Shown: piece by piece, positions 21,874-33,590 of the stretch
Position numbering within the stretch: position 1 is the stretch's first letter
How the letters are laid out: every line of letters begins with the position of its first letter
NCBI GenBank assembly: GCA_036346255.1
Contig: CM070625.1
Span: 40,614,520 to 40,678,519 of the forward strand
Reading direction: 5' to 3'
Origin: Ampelocalamus luodianensis
Taxonomy: Eukaryota > Streptophyta > Magnoliopsida > Poales > Poaceae
Length of the DNA stretch: 64,000 nt
Position numbers and translations under genes: made by a program
The notes under the pieces: generated by a model
What the model saw: the letters and a program-made list of their open reading frames with translations, nothing else
What the model was told of the DNA's origin: nothing
Databases searched by the model: none

Positions 21874-23584
21874 GAGGTTGAGCTACGGGGCAAAGTGGAA
21901 ATGTCTAGAGTTGATGAGGTGTCTACTTAGCTAAATATCCCCAAAAATTAGTTGCATAAACTTTGGGATAAATCATCTCCTTAGTTTCTGAGAGAAATTT
22001 GCAGAGATAAGGAAGAAGGGAGGCAACATATGACATGTGGGTCCCTTTGTCATCCTCAGCCGCGCGCGCCTCCTAAAGCTCAAAAGAACATCAGCCGTCC
22101 GATTAGAAATGGGCGGCCGTGATAAATAGAGAGGTTAAAAGGTTTTAAACGGTATCGATTAATATGGACCGTGCGATCTCCATCGATCGATCGAGATCTA
22201 AACAGAGCTCAAAGGAAATGCGGGGTCTACTTTCAAATCTGGACGTTGGATTAGAATCCAACGGTCAATTAAAAAGGAATACACATCACCCAATTAGATG
22301 ATATGACGCGACACCGTTAGATTGGATTTCTACGGTCGAGATGGGGAAATGAACCGGATGGTCCGATTGCATACACAAATCTGGACCCTACGATTAAAAT
22401 CAATGGCCCAATAAATTTGGGTCTTAATCGCGCTTCGGTCAAAAGGAGCGTAGTGGGATTTAAATCAAAGGTCCGGATAAAGCGCGCTTTGATTTCAAAA
22501 ATGAAGCGGCGGCGGTTAGATCAAGAATGGACGGCGGAGATCGGGAGAATCGGAGTCGTCCGAATGCATACATCGCTCTAGACCATGCGATGATAATCTA
22601 ACGGCCAAGAAAGCGCGAGCCTTAATAGCACGCGGAAAGAGGGACGCCAGAGGATTTGAATCGGCGGCCAAAGAAAAGCGCGCTTTAAGTTTAAAACGAA
22701 AAGGGAGGCGCTGTTGGATCGGGAATGGACGGTGGAGATCAAAAGGGGATCCGGAGTTGTCCGAATGCATGCATCTCCTTGTAGCGTCCGATTAAGATCC
22801 AACGGTGGAGACTAGGCTCGCTGCGTGGACAACTTCGCGTGATACCGCAAGCTCGCGTTCGATTGAAGATTGACGGCTCACACGATGCGCGAGGGTTTGA
22901 GCTCGCGCCGGCGTGTGAGCCGGACAGGTTGATTGGGTTGGACCCAGGCACATGGCTCGAGTCGCTACAGTGCTAATGTTTTGGGTTTAGACCAAGTTGG
23001 TTGACCAGAACCCATTCAAAAGCTTAAAAGGTTTGACTGGGCTTTTAAAAATAGCAAACAAATTTGTAAAATCGTGAAATCTTTACTGAAAGCTACTGGG
23101 ATGATATATTTCCCAGATAAATTTTAAAAATCACATTATCACTTTGTAAAATACATAAATAATTATTGTAGCCCGAAAGTGTTTATTTAAAGGTAAATAT
23201 TTTTCTGTAAACCAAATAATTTCTAGAAATTCAACAAAAATTATTTTTAGTCAAGATAATTTATTTAGGCTTTAAGGAAAAATACTTCCCAGTCACAATA
23301 CAAGTTTCATCTTGTATTTCCTTTGAAACTTCAAATAGGTTATTGGACTTTGGCTAGAAAAGGGAGGTTTCAATTGATAACAGCAATTCCAAATTGTTAA
23401 TTATGAACAGTAATGTCATGAACAGTGTCCCATTACTGTTTATAAAATTGGGGTTGTTACACTGAGTGTGGAGATTCGTCGAAGCCGGTGACCCACGAGT
23501 AAGACTGTGCCCTCGAGTCATATCCGTTGAGTGACTCTTGAAAGGATGGGGAAAGTAATAAGGCGTAACACGTCAGTTGCATCA

Positions 23585-23674
23585 AGGTGCGGGGGTTCCA
23601 TAATTCTGAGAGGAAGGCGACTTGGGAATTGAAGTCTCACATGCGCGATCGAATACAAAATTATTCACTCGGGT
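23585..23674 (+). pseudogene. pol: E6 pol C-terminus, chromodomain-like tail
   Basis: The frame starting at 23585 reads KVRGFHNSERKATWELKSHM and then RDRIQNYS. The pattern HSE-x-x-ATWELE-x-x-MR is the usual end of plant chromovirus Pol. Upstream, 23550-23584 gives a basic KVIRR block in a shifted frame. It links the LTR-C family to chromoviruses. Nothing upstream of 23462 from this copy remains. Frames are broken, so it is a relic. Confidence 0.65.
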
Positions 23675-24165
23675 ATGTGGTAATGTCGGTATGTTCTTAG
23701 TGTGGTTATTCTTTGGCGTTAAGTGTGAGCGAGTGGGTCGAATTCCATTTAAGAGGTAGAATGTAATACCCCAAATGTATTCGAGAGAAGAAATAAATTA
23801 GAGACAAGGGCCAATTAGAAAAGTGTTTTAACAGGAAATTAGAGGGGATTTACGCATAATTTCGACAATTTGGGCTATGGGCTTCCATTACGACATTTAG
23901 GCCCATGAGGGGGCTACCAATAAAAGAGGAAGGAAACCTAGAAGTGGTGCTGTAGCATGGTGTGCTACGGTACCGCCTACTCTGATTACGTGAGCGATAG
24001 CCACCCCAGTGGAGGGCGAGGCGATCACGGAGATCGATTGGCCAAGAAGAAGGAGATCGCTGGAGGTGCCCAGCTGTTGGAGGTGGAAGAAGGTGAGGGA
24101 AACAGGACCATCTTTGGGGGGAGAGTTTGCTGGTGGGTGCTCATCGTGCCCGGCAATCGGTTCAT

Positions 24166-24175
24166 CAAGGGTAAC
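24166..24175 (+). other. Conserved candidate splice donor in LTR-C (E6)
   Basis: CAAGGGTAAC, identical to the sites in E2 and E8. Confidence 0.4.
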
Positions 24176-25168
24176 CTCGTTTTACCCTTGTTTAGATGTT
24201 TTAGCGCTTAATTGTTCTATGTCGGTAATTATATCGCCTAAGGGCAGATCGTGTTAGAGGGACGTTTTGATATAGTTAGGTGTGGATTCAGTCTCGGATG
24301 TCTCCTAGGAACATGTAGAGGACGTCAATAGCTTTCAATGAAGTGCTAGAACGTAATTTTGGAGCTCTGTAGAAAAAGTTATGAATTTAATGGTGTGGCT
24401 ATTCTGCAACCACTGTCGGTTTCTGGACAGGTTTTAGTAATCTGACCTTTGCGATCAGTTAAAGAGATAATTAGAGGATCTCAGTATAACGAAAGTTGTA
24501 GATAATTGTCGTAGATTTCAGGGAAGCACAAGAACGTGAAATTTGGATGAACGAGCTCAAAGTTATGATAGTTTTAGTGCTCTGCCCAGAAAGTATGACG
24601 TGAAATCGATGTTTTGTTAATCAGCTTAAAGTGATTTTAGATGGCCGAATCAGGAGGCTCACCAACTAGGTTTAGTTCGGAAATTTGATTACCTTTCAAT
24701 GTAGTCCAAGAACACCTAATTTGGACCACTGTACGGAAAGATATGAATTTTAGAACTTGACTGTTCACGAGAGGCAGTTCAGTACTTAGGAAAGTGGGGT
24801 CGGGATCGCGTTGCAATCTGCTACTTGATGTGTTCGCTTATATAATTCATATTTTTCGTTGCTGTGGTCTTAGTTTATATTCTTAATGTATTATGTGGGG
24901 ATTGGTACGGAGGCAGCACCGTCTTCACGTCCTCCATTCTCACGCGGTTAAGGCAAGTGCATTGTTTGATCCGTGGTTGTGATTGATTGGTCATGTTTGT
25001 GTGCTTTTCGATATGTGATAGCATAGTGAGATTGTTGGCATGATGTTGGTTTAAGAGTGGTGGATGCTCCAAATATGTTTATGCTCTATTGTCGTATGAT
25101 GTTATCGTCTTGTGGTAATTTGATGATGATTAAATGATGAGCATGTGCATATTGAGATCATGTTGAGG

Positions 25169-25286
25169 CTTGGTCACGTGGTGACCAAGTATGTTTGCTG
25201 AGATCCCGTCATGAATGTGACGGGCCCGAGATCCCCACACTCGGGGAGTGTGGGCTTGAGGTCCCCATTACTTGCGGAGTAATGGG
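25169..25286 (+). repeat. Hairpin array in E6 LTR-C
   Basis: Four perfect inverted repeats: CTTGGTCAC/GTGACCAAG (25169-25189), CCCGTCA/TGACGGG (25205-25224), CCCACACTC/GAGTGTGGG (25234-25254) and CCCATTACT/AGTAATGGG (25264-25286). Spacers contain GAGATCCCC or GAGGTCCCC. Confidence 0.9.
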
Positions 25287-25767
25287 CAATTGTGTGGATG
25301 CCCAAGAATATTGGAGATGTACCTAATTAAAGTTACACTGTAGCACAATGCTTAATTAAGGAACAGTGCTGCTCCATTAAAGATCATGCTAGAAGCATAA
25401 ATTTAATAAGTAACAAACCCAATATTCAGGTATCCCGGATATATGTCTCACAATGGTTCCCAGGATCAGTGACCATTGCACATATATCCTAAAACAACAT
25501 TGCATCATACACATACAAGTCATACATTTTCATAATTAAACATAAGTTTACAATTCGGTTGAGTACTACAATATTAAGTGACTTGGTCACTACAAAAAAT
25601 AACAGTGAAACAAAAATAGCGCAAAATCCACCAATGGCCCCATCCACCGCATGAGCGATTGCGTGGAGGAAAGAAGTAGCTTTACTCGTTAGCGTCACCC
25701 TGATCGGCGCTAACGGGCACTTCATACAAATAACCGTCCTCACCTGCAATAATAGGTTATAGCACCT

Positions 25768-25786
25768 TGAGTACGGAAGGTACTCA
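25768..25786 (-). other. LTR-B hairpin (E4)
   Basis: TGAGTAC, loop GGAAG, GTACTCA. Same position in the LTR as the GTACAAAGA hairpin of LTR-A, but with a different stem. Confidence 0.8.
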
Positions 25787-28043
25787 GCAAGACTTACACA
25801 AACTAATAAAAGAAAGTGTTTATTAGAACCTATGCAAAAGAGTAGAATTTATACATGCATAAGGTTGCAACAGGAAGGTATAATGGTTAAATTTTGCATA
25901 AAGCAGTACTTCTTAACCTACAATAACTAGGTTTTGATAAAGCAATTTAATAAATCAAAGTTGGACTACAATAGTAAGTAAATGAAGTAGCGTAAGCGAT
26001 GCGATGCATGAACCCTCTCATGCGAAACAAAAATCCAAGCAAAGATTTGAAAACAAAACTTCTATACGGTGACATCAACTCAAGTTATCGTCCATGACCG
26101 TGGACACGGCTATTGAACAGTTTGATACCTGCGAGGGTGTACATCTTTACCCACGACTTAGTCGGCCGTTGCCTTGGACGCCTCCGAATGATGACATACT
26201 TCCTTTGGTATGCCGACCGGGGAAACTAAGATTTGGTATTTTTCAACAAGCTAACACTATTGAGTTGGATACCCATGTATGAGCTGATCTCGCTTAAACA
26301 ACGTCTGATAGCATCTGTCTAACCGGGGCACACATGCTGCGTCAGGAATGTCGATCCAACCATAAGAAGTAATGCGATGGGTTTGCTACCCATAGTAGAT
26401 TGCAATCGGCATCTTTAAGGTACGTACATGCGACGGAGCACATATACGCCCTCACCCTTCTAAGAACATCTGATATTGACATACAAGCTCACATGGCATA
26501 AACGCAGATCTATAGACCAAAGCATCTATGCCATACAAGATCAATACACATATCCTTACTCCCTGTTTCCAACCCAATAGTCTTAACCCTTTACTTAACA
26601 AGCAGCGCCCATACATCGCATGTGGAAATGCGTGGGGACTTGAATTGAATAGTCAGAGTTCAGTCCTTAATTGGTCCAGACAAGTCCACCACAATTCCCA
26701 ATCTCGTGCACAAAAGCACCATCACTAGCATCCTCTTGTCCAGATCAATTTAAATTTAAAATGCAGTTCTGAGTTAAAGAAACTGGACAAAGAATTGAAA
26801 TGCTGAAATTTATTTGTTGCTCCCCTGTTTGACAAGTTAATCTTGTCAAACACTAAATCTTATCTAGACTGCATGTCTAAGCAAATTCTGAAAATATGTA
26901 TTATAGTATACAGTACTACTCTAGGGTTGAGTGTATGGTTATAATTAAGGTAATCCACAATGTTACTCAGGTCATAACTAACTAATACAGTCCATATTTG
27001 TATTTCCAGAAAAATAGCATGCAACGGTATCCTTTGTATTTAGAAAAGCTATTGTAGAAAATTTGGGATCAACATGGTGCAAAGAGGATGCTTGCCTTGA
27101 TAATAATAAACTTCTTGTGCAGGCTCAGGTTGTTCAGAAATAGTGTCAAAAGCCTCAGAAGAACCAGATTCTATAAGAGACAATAAACTCCAATAAATAC
27201 CAAAGCTGTCAACCAGTATAGAATGAAAGAAAATGTATGATCAATAAAGAAATGCATGATTAACAGCATGCTTAAGCCATAACTACCCTAATAGTGATAA
27301 TAACCCATATTATCATATACAGTTTTTAAATAACAGAAACTAGAGTCTAGATCAAAGTTGCAGTTTTCGGATTTTGAAAAGAAGCTAAAGGGCGAGAGCG
27401 ATTTCGGGTTAGTTATGAATAGACTAAGTAAAAGATGTTAAATTGAAACTTAGTCTGATTTCTAGAGTAGATAATATTCTAGGCAAACCCTATTCGGCCA
27501 GGTTACAAAAACTACCAAGATTTCAAAAGTTGTCGGTTGAGCCGACAACAGCTGACAGAGGTAACATTTTACTACAAGTTTAAATAGATGACAACAAGAA
27601 TTAAAAGAGCAGAGGTTTATGCTACTAGGGTTTGGTTGAGACCTAAATAGGATGATCAGTTGACAAGAGAAACCCTAGAACCTAGAAAATTATAGGAAAG
27701 ACCGAAAAGTTATAAAAATAACTTTTCAGTTTAAAGCAAGTTAAAGCTACTGACATTCAAGTGAATGATTCATGTGAGTTGCTAAGGCCCCTAAGATGCT
27801 TAAGCTAGCAAAACTCACAGTTTTAACTCACCAGGCTAAGGAAAACAGTGAAGGTTCCTAAAACCGAGTTTGATCAGTAGAGAAATAAGCTCGGGTTTAA
27901 CCTACAAAAGAGGCCAAATCTTTATCACAAGCCGATACTGGGGTTTAGAATGGATGGACAAGTTGGAGAAGCAAGAAACTCCTTTGGACGGCAATGGAAG
28001 ATGATAAGCTCGGTGGTCAACAATGGCGACTCAAAAGCTAGGG

Positions 28044-28052
28044 TTATATATA
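28044..28052 (-). promoter_or_regulatory. TATA box of LTR-B (E4)
   Basis: TATATATAA on the minus strand followed by CCCTAGC, as in the other two LTR-B promoter regions. Confidence 0.6.
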
Positions 28053-29424
28053 GAGGTTGAGCTACGGGGCAAAGGAGAAGGGTCTAGAGTTGATGAGGTG
28101 TCCATTTAGGGCTAAATATCCAAAAATTAGTTGCATAATCTTTGGATAATTCCCTCCTCTATTCTGAGAAATGGCGGCGCATGAGGCGAGGAAGAAGATA
28201 AGAACTCTCGACATGCGGGTCCGCTGGCATACATGATCCAGGCGCCTCATAAATCGCGAAAGAACAACAACCGTCCGATTAGAAATGGGTGGTTGCGATA
28301 AATAGAAGGATTAAAAGTTTTAATCGGTATCGTTTAATATGGTAGTGCAATTTTAAGCGAGCGGTGGAGATTTAAAGAGCGCTTACGATTTGGGGTCCAC
28401 GTTCAAGAGGCGTTGGATTGAAATCGGCGGTCAATCAAAAAGGATACGTCCCCCTTTAGATGAGATGACGCGCACCGTCGGATGGACTTTCTGTCGGGAT
28501 CGCGGAGGAACGGATGGTCGAATGCATAAGCGATATGGGCCCTACGATTAACATCCAACGACCCAAAGAAAACAAGCCCTAACGACGCGCGGTAAAGGGG
28601 TGCGTGAGGATTTGAATCGACGGTTAAAGGAAAGCGCCTTTAAGTTCAAAAGGAAAAGGGCGGCGCGGTTGGATCGAGAATGGGCGGTGGGGATCGAAGG
28701 GGACCGAGTCGTCGAATGCATACACCTCCCTTGACCGTCGATCTAGATCCAACGGTGGGGATTGTGGCGCATCGTGGACAGCTCGCGGCGTTGCGACCAC
28801 GCGTTCGATTGGAGATCAACGGCTCAAGACGCGAAGAGTTTGGGCTCGCGCTTGGCGGATGAGCGGACCACAATGCACGGTTGGACCCAACCTCCGGGTT
28901 CGAGTCATTTGTAGTGCTAGGGTTTGGATTTGGACCAGATTAGTTGACCAAGCCTTATTCAAATACTCAAAAGTTTGACTGGGCTTTTAAAAATAACAAA
29001 TAAATTTGTAAAATCATGAAATTTTTTCGAGGAGGCTCTTTGGGATGATATATTTCCCAAATAAATTTATAAAATCACAGTTTCACTTTGTAAATTTATA
29101 AATAATTACCTTAGCCCGAATAGGTTTATTTGAAACCACATATTTTTCTTCAAGTCAAAATAATTTCTAAAAATTCAACAAAAATATTTTTAGCCAAGAT
29201 AATTTATCTAGGCTTTAATAAAAACACTTCCCAGTCACAATACAAGTATTAGCTTGCATTCCCTTTAAATTTTTGAAAAGGCTTTGGATGTTTGGCTAGA
29301 AAAGGAAGGTTTTCATTTGTAACATGCTGTCCAAACTGTAAAAATGAACAGTGATGCTATGAACAGCACCTCATTACTGCTCATAAAGCATTTTGTTACT
29401 GTTCATAAAATTGAGGCTATTACA

Positions 29425-29440
29425 AACCTACCCCCTTAAG
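29425..29440 (-). other. E4 polypurine tract
   Basis: The minus strand reads GGGGACGAGATTTT, then CTTAAGGGGGTAGGTT, adjoining the LTR start TGTAATAG. This is the textbook form for this lineage. Confidence 0.9.
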
Positions 29441-29689
29441 AAAATCTCGTCCCCGAGATTTTAGAAAAGATGGAAGGTGGGACAAAGTGAAATTGAAATG
29501 ATTTTAATGGAAATCCGACACCCGTTGTCTTGATTTCCTTCAAAGATAGTAAAGAAGAGATGTACATAATAACATAGTGTTATCATTACATCTTTGTTTA
29601 CATTGCTTTGTTTAAACTTTCCTTTCTTTATTCAAAGGAAAGGTCTAAACAACAAAGAGATGGGGTGCTCAATGCATCGGATCTTGCGC

Positions 29690-29770
29690 TCCCAAGTGGC
29701 TTCATCCTCGTAATGATTAGCCCATGAATTTTCAAGAACTTGACGAAGACGATTTACGGTCATGCGTTCC
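29690..29770 (-). pseudogene. pol: E4 chromodomain-like pol tail
   Basis: Minus strand reads VNRLRQVLENSWANHYEDEA and TWERK. WANHYEDEATWE aligns with WSNHSEDEATWE of E1 and E5. It would form the end of Pol and act with integrase in target choice (family knowledge). Some shifts separate it from the integrase body, which ends near 29778. Between this tail and the polypurine tract, 29450-29690 shows no domain. Confidence 0.75.
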
Positions 29771-29777
29771 ATTTAAG

Positions 29778-30920
29778 TCAAGGATACGCCTTTGGTCGTT
29801 CTTGATAGGAAAGGTCGGGTTGGAGATCAAGATGCTCATAGGCGATTGCCTCAATAGGAACACGAAGACATTTCTTTAATTGAGACACATGAAAAGTATC
29901 ATGCACCACCGAGAGGTATTCGGGTAGTTCAATTGATAAGCCACGACCCTTGTTTTGCAATAATTGAAAGGGTCCGATATAACGAGGTGCTAGCTTTCCT
30001 TTCACCTGAAAACGATGAGTGCCCTTCATTGGCGACACTTTAAGATAGACATAATCACCTACCTCAAAGTTTAATTCACGGCAGCGATGGTCGGTATAGC
30101 TCTTACGGCGAGTATGCGGCTTTCAAGCGATCTCGAATCAAAGAACTTGTTCTTCTGCTTTTACCACCAAGTCTGGACCATAGAAGGACCTTTCGCCAGA
30201 CTCGGACCAATTCAATGGAGTCCTACAAGCTCTTCCATACAAGGCTTCAAAAGGTGACATTTGAATACTTGCTTGGTAGCTATTATTGTAGGAAAATTCC
30301 ACATATGGCAAAGATTTCTCGAGTTTTGCCATAGGATAGTACATAGGCAGAAGAAGATCTTCCATTACGATTCACCCTCTCGGTTTGACCACTAGTTTGA
30401 GGATGATAGCGATGCGAAAGAAAGTTCGATCCCCATAGCTTGATGAAGACAATTCCAAAAATGGGAAGTAAATTGAGGGCCTGATCGAAACAATGACCTT
30501 TGGAACACCGTGAAGACAAACAATCTTAGCAATATAGAGTTACGCTAGCTTGTTTGCGGAGAAGATGGTTTTAACAGAATAAAATGGGCCACTTTCGTTA
30601 AGCGGTCAATGATTACCCAAATGGCATCGGATCCATTCGAGTCTTTGGAAGACCGGTAACAAAATCCATACCGATCTCTTCCCACTTCCAGCGTGGAATA
30701 GGCAAAGGTTGAAGGGTACCACTGGCTTGAGATGTTGACTTTAACCCTTTGGCAAATATCACATTCGACAACATCTTGAGCAATCGCCTTTTCATTTGGC
30801 TCCACCAAAATGCCTTCTTTAAATCTGATACATCTTGGTACTACCGGGATGCAAAGAAAACTTGGAATTATGAGCCTCTCTAAGATTAACCCTCTTATTT
30901 GAGGATGCAGCACCACCAAG
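29778..30920 (-). pseudogene. pol: E4 integrase, several frameshifts
   Basis: Minus strand: zinc-finger end VECDICQRVK (about 30770), core start WKWEEIGMDFVTGLPKT with the first catalytic Asp near 30670, then DAIWVIIDRLTKVAHF. The second Asp region is degraded near 30510-30560. HPQTSGQTERVNR (about 30400-30360) has the catalytic Glu. Then SLPYVEFSYNNSYQAS, ALYGRACRTPLNWSESGE, and the C-terminal domain with KGKLAPRYIGPF (GPY/F module, about 30005-29970) and VVHDTFHVSQLKKCLRV. The order is complete but lies in at least four frame segments. Confidence 0.85.
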
Positions 30921-31099
30921 CGGTTGCGATATCGAATTATCCGCGATCATCTTGTAAAACTTCGTTGGCTTTGCTGCCTTCAAATTTTCCTTGATTTCAG
31001 CTACCTCGGTATCGTTTTCTAGGCCTCCGAATCTGAGTTTCTAGTGTAGGCTCCACTTTTAATGCATGAGAAAACCTTCTCTCACCACTTGAGACTTAG

Positions 31100-31560
31100 G
31101 CGCTGAAAATCAGCACACAAGTCCTTGGCGCAGGTAGAGAGGACATGCGGTTGCTGCTTGTGACTTTACGCTTAAAGTGCGCCACAACATTGGCTTTGCG
31201 GGGTGATAATGAATACCCATATCATAGTCTTTGATCAATTCAAGCCATCTTCTACGCCTCATATTCAAATCGACTTGAGTGAATATGTACTTGAGCTCTT
31301 ATGATCGGTATAGATCTCACAACGATTACAGAGAAGGTAATGTCGCCAAATCTTTAATGCATGGACTACGTGACCAATTCCAAATCATGAGTAGGATAAT
31401 TAACTTCATGGCGTCATAGCTTGCCGAGATGCATACGCCACAACTTGACCTTCTTGCATAAATCGCAGCCAAGCCCATGGCGAGATGCATCACAATAAAT
31501 ATCAAGCTCTTATGAACATCAGGAAGGGTGAGAAGCTGGAGCTTTAGTCAAGAGAGTTCT
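31100..31560 (-). pseudogene. pol: E4 RNase H remnant
   Basis: The complement of about 31320-31190 gives CEIYTDHK, then in shifted frames the equivalents of a SLKYIFTQ block, a RRWLELIKDYDMGIHYHP block and the NVV end. The QEGQVVAYASRQ-type block is recognisable near 31400-31460. Indels every 40-80 bases break the frame. Below it, 30920-31100 is the linker to integrase and has no clear domain. Confidence 0.7.
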
Positions 31561-32001
31561 CAAAAGCCGAAAACTCTCCTCACACTTAGCTGACCATTCA
31601 AATTTCTTCTCCTTCTTCCAAAGCTGAGTTAGAGGTCTTGCAATTTTGGAGAAATTTTCAATGAACCTACGGTAATAACCCGCAAGTCCAAGAAAACTTG
31701 GATCTCATGGACACTCTTGGGAGGCTTCAATCTAGTACATCTTGTACCTTGCTTGGATCGTGACAATACCTCCTTGAGATAACACATGTCCCAAAAATGC
31801 AACTTGTTTAAGCGGAAGGCACACTTGCGAACTTAGCATCGATCGATGCTTACGAAGTGTTTCGGCTAAGCCTCAAATGTTGTTCATGGTCTTTGTTGGA
31901 CTTGGAATAAATAAGAATGTCGTCAATAAACACGACAACGAACTTGTCCAAGAAATCCATGAACACCAATTCATAAGATTCATAAAATAATTTGGAGCAT
32001 T
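31561..32001 (-). pseudogene. pol: E4 reverse transcriptase, C-terminal part
   Basis: Minus strand: the frame from 32038 reads FYESYELVFMDFLDKFVVVF then IDDILIYSKSNKDHEQHLRL. This carries the FIDD catalytic motif (about 31925). Immediately above, at 32001, the coding sequence is cut by the solo LTR-B, between the Asn-Ala-Pro codons and the following Phe-Met-Asn-Leu block of the palm. Thumb and connection motifs to 31561 are degraded. Confidence 0.85.
31997..32001. repeat. Target-site duplication GCATT, left copy
   Basis: GCATT directly before the solo LTR-B and repeated at 36333-36337. Confidence 0.85.
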
Positions 32002-33580
32002 TATAACAGACCCCAATTTTATCATGATAATAATGCATTATGAGCGATAATGAGCTCTTTGTTCATATCATTCTTATTCTTAATCTCGATTGGGAGTTCT
32101 TGTTACCAAATAAAACCTTCCTTTTGCCAAAGTCCAAGGCCTATTTTGAATATTTAAAGGAATACGAGGATAAAACTTGTATTATAGTAGGAAGTATTTT
32201 TATTAAAGCCTAGACAAATTATCTTGGCTAAAAATATTTTTGTTGCATTTTTCTGAAATTATTTGGACTTAAAGAAAATTTATGGTCTTTAAATAAATAT
32301 TTTCGGCCTGAAATCAATATTTATGTATTTTATAAAGTGAAAATGTGGTTTATGAAATTTATCAGGAAATATGTTATCGGTAGCTTACGATAAAAATTTC
32401 ATGATTTTATGAATTTATTTGCTATTTTTAAAAGCCAGTCAAACCTTTTAAATATTTGAATAAGGTTTGGTCAACCAAACCGGTCCAAACCCAAACTTAG
32501 TCTTTGTTGCGACCGGTCTCATGTGGACTTGGTCCAACGAACCATTGGTCGGCTCGGTCACGTTCCAACGCGAGCCCAAAGCTCACTGCGTGATATGAGC
32601 CGTTGATCTTCAATCGAGCAGGCGGTTATAACACCGCGAGCTGCCCACGTGTACACTTTAATCTCCCCGTTGGATATCGATCTAACGCGAGATCGGTGTA
32701 TGCAACGGACAACTCCGGATCATAATCAATCTCCACCGTTCGTTTCTAATCCAAGCGTGGCGCTCTTTCGTTTTAAACTTAAAGGCGCTTTTATCTCGGC
32801 CGTTAGATTCAAATCCTCACGGTGTTTCCCTTTTCTCGCGTGTTATAAAGCCGCGCTCCTCTGGACCATTGGATCTTCATCGTGTGGCCCAGATTAGTGT
32901 ATGCATTGGACGACTCGGATCCCGCTGTCGTGGGCGTCCATCCTTGATCTAAGCGGTATCGCTTATTTCAATTTTAAATCGGAGCGGCGTTAATGTGGGC
33001 CTTTGGATCTCAATCCTCGGCACTCCTTTTTGGCCGTGGGCCTTTAAAGCCCAAAATCGGTGGGTCGTTGGATTTTAATCGTGCGGACCACATGGGTGTA
33101 TGCAATCGGACCATCGGTTCCATTTTTACATCGACCGTAGAAATAAAATCCAACGGTCTGAGCCATCGCATCTAAAAGGGTGGCGTGTATACCTTTAATT
33201 GATCGTTGGATCTTAATCCAACGTCCCTCTTTGAACGCGGGCCCGAACCGCCGGATTTCGTTTTAATTCGATCGGTAGATCTAGATCGTGCGGTCCATAT
33301 TAATTGGTACGATTCAAATCATTTAATCTATCTATTTATCGTAGCCGCCATTTCCAATCGGACGGTGACATTTGTTGAGCCTACGAGATGCGCGGTGAGG
33401 ATGACAATGGGACCCACATGTCGGTGATTCTTATCATCTTCCTCGTCTCTCGTGCAGCTCTCTCTGAAATCAAGAGAGGATTTATCCCAAAGTTTTTGCA
33501 ACTAATTTTGGGATAATTAGCCTAAATGGACACCTCATCAAGCTCTAGACTTTTCCCAATTGCCCTGTAGCTCAACTCTC

Positions 33581-33590
33581 TTATATATAA
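33581..33590 (+). promoter_or_regulatory. TATA box of solo LTR-B
   Basis: TTATATATAA followed by ACCCTAGC, about 1.58 kb into the LTR, matching the E3 and E4 copies. Confidence 0.6.

Larger units (their letters stand above)
13904..23461 (-). mobile_element. E3: gypsy element remnant with gag fragment, PBS and 5' LTR-B
   Basis: Minus strand from 23461 downward: LTR-B, primer-binding site, leader and a short gag, cut at 13903 by the insertion of E2. Pol and the 3' LTR of this copy are not found in the window. The LTR carries a nested solo LTR-A. The flank after the LTR start is CTGAG (23462-23466); its partner duplication cannot be checked. Confidence 0.85.
14941..23461 (-). repeat. E3 5' LTR (LTR-B), interrupted by a solo LTR-A
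   Basis: On the minus strand it begins TGTAAC at 23461 and ends GGTCCTCACA at 14941. Removing the nested LTR-A and one copy of its target duplication leaves about 4.37 kb, in line with the 4.33 kb solo LTR-B at 32002. It has a TATA box at 21862-21873 and a zone of CCGTTGGAT-type inverted repeats at about 22040-22960. No gene is present. Confidence 0.9.
23462..25290 (+). mobile_element. E6: 3' end of a gypsy element with LTR-C
   Basis: Plus strand: last part of pol, a purine tract (TTTAAGAGGTAGAA), then LTR-C from 23762. The left side is cut by E3's LTR start and the right side by the end of E4's LTR-B at 25291, so both E3 and E4 may have inserted into it. Confidence 0.75.
23762..25290 (+). 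repeat. E6 3' LTR (LTR-C), truncated
   Basis: Starts TGTAATACCCC after the purine tract. It shares CAAGGGTAAC (24166) and the hairpin array (25169-25286) with the other LTR-C copies. About 1 kb of the 3' end is missing where E4's LTR-B begins. No gene is seen. Confidence 0.8.
25291..29424 (-). repeat. E4 3' LTR (LTR-B)
   Basis: Minus strand from TGTAATAGCCTC at 29424 to a mutated end (GGGCATCCACACA) at 25291, 4134 bp. It follows the polypurine tract directly. Contains a TATA box (28044), a CCGTTGGAT-type repeat zone (about 28250-28880) and a hairpin (25768). No gene. Confidence 0.9.

Noticed and set aside
25169..25286. CRISPR-like array
   Set aside because: The repeated units are self-complementary stems with different sequences, not identical direct repeats, and the DNA is a plant retroelement.
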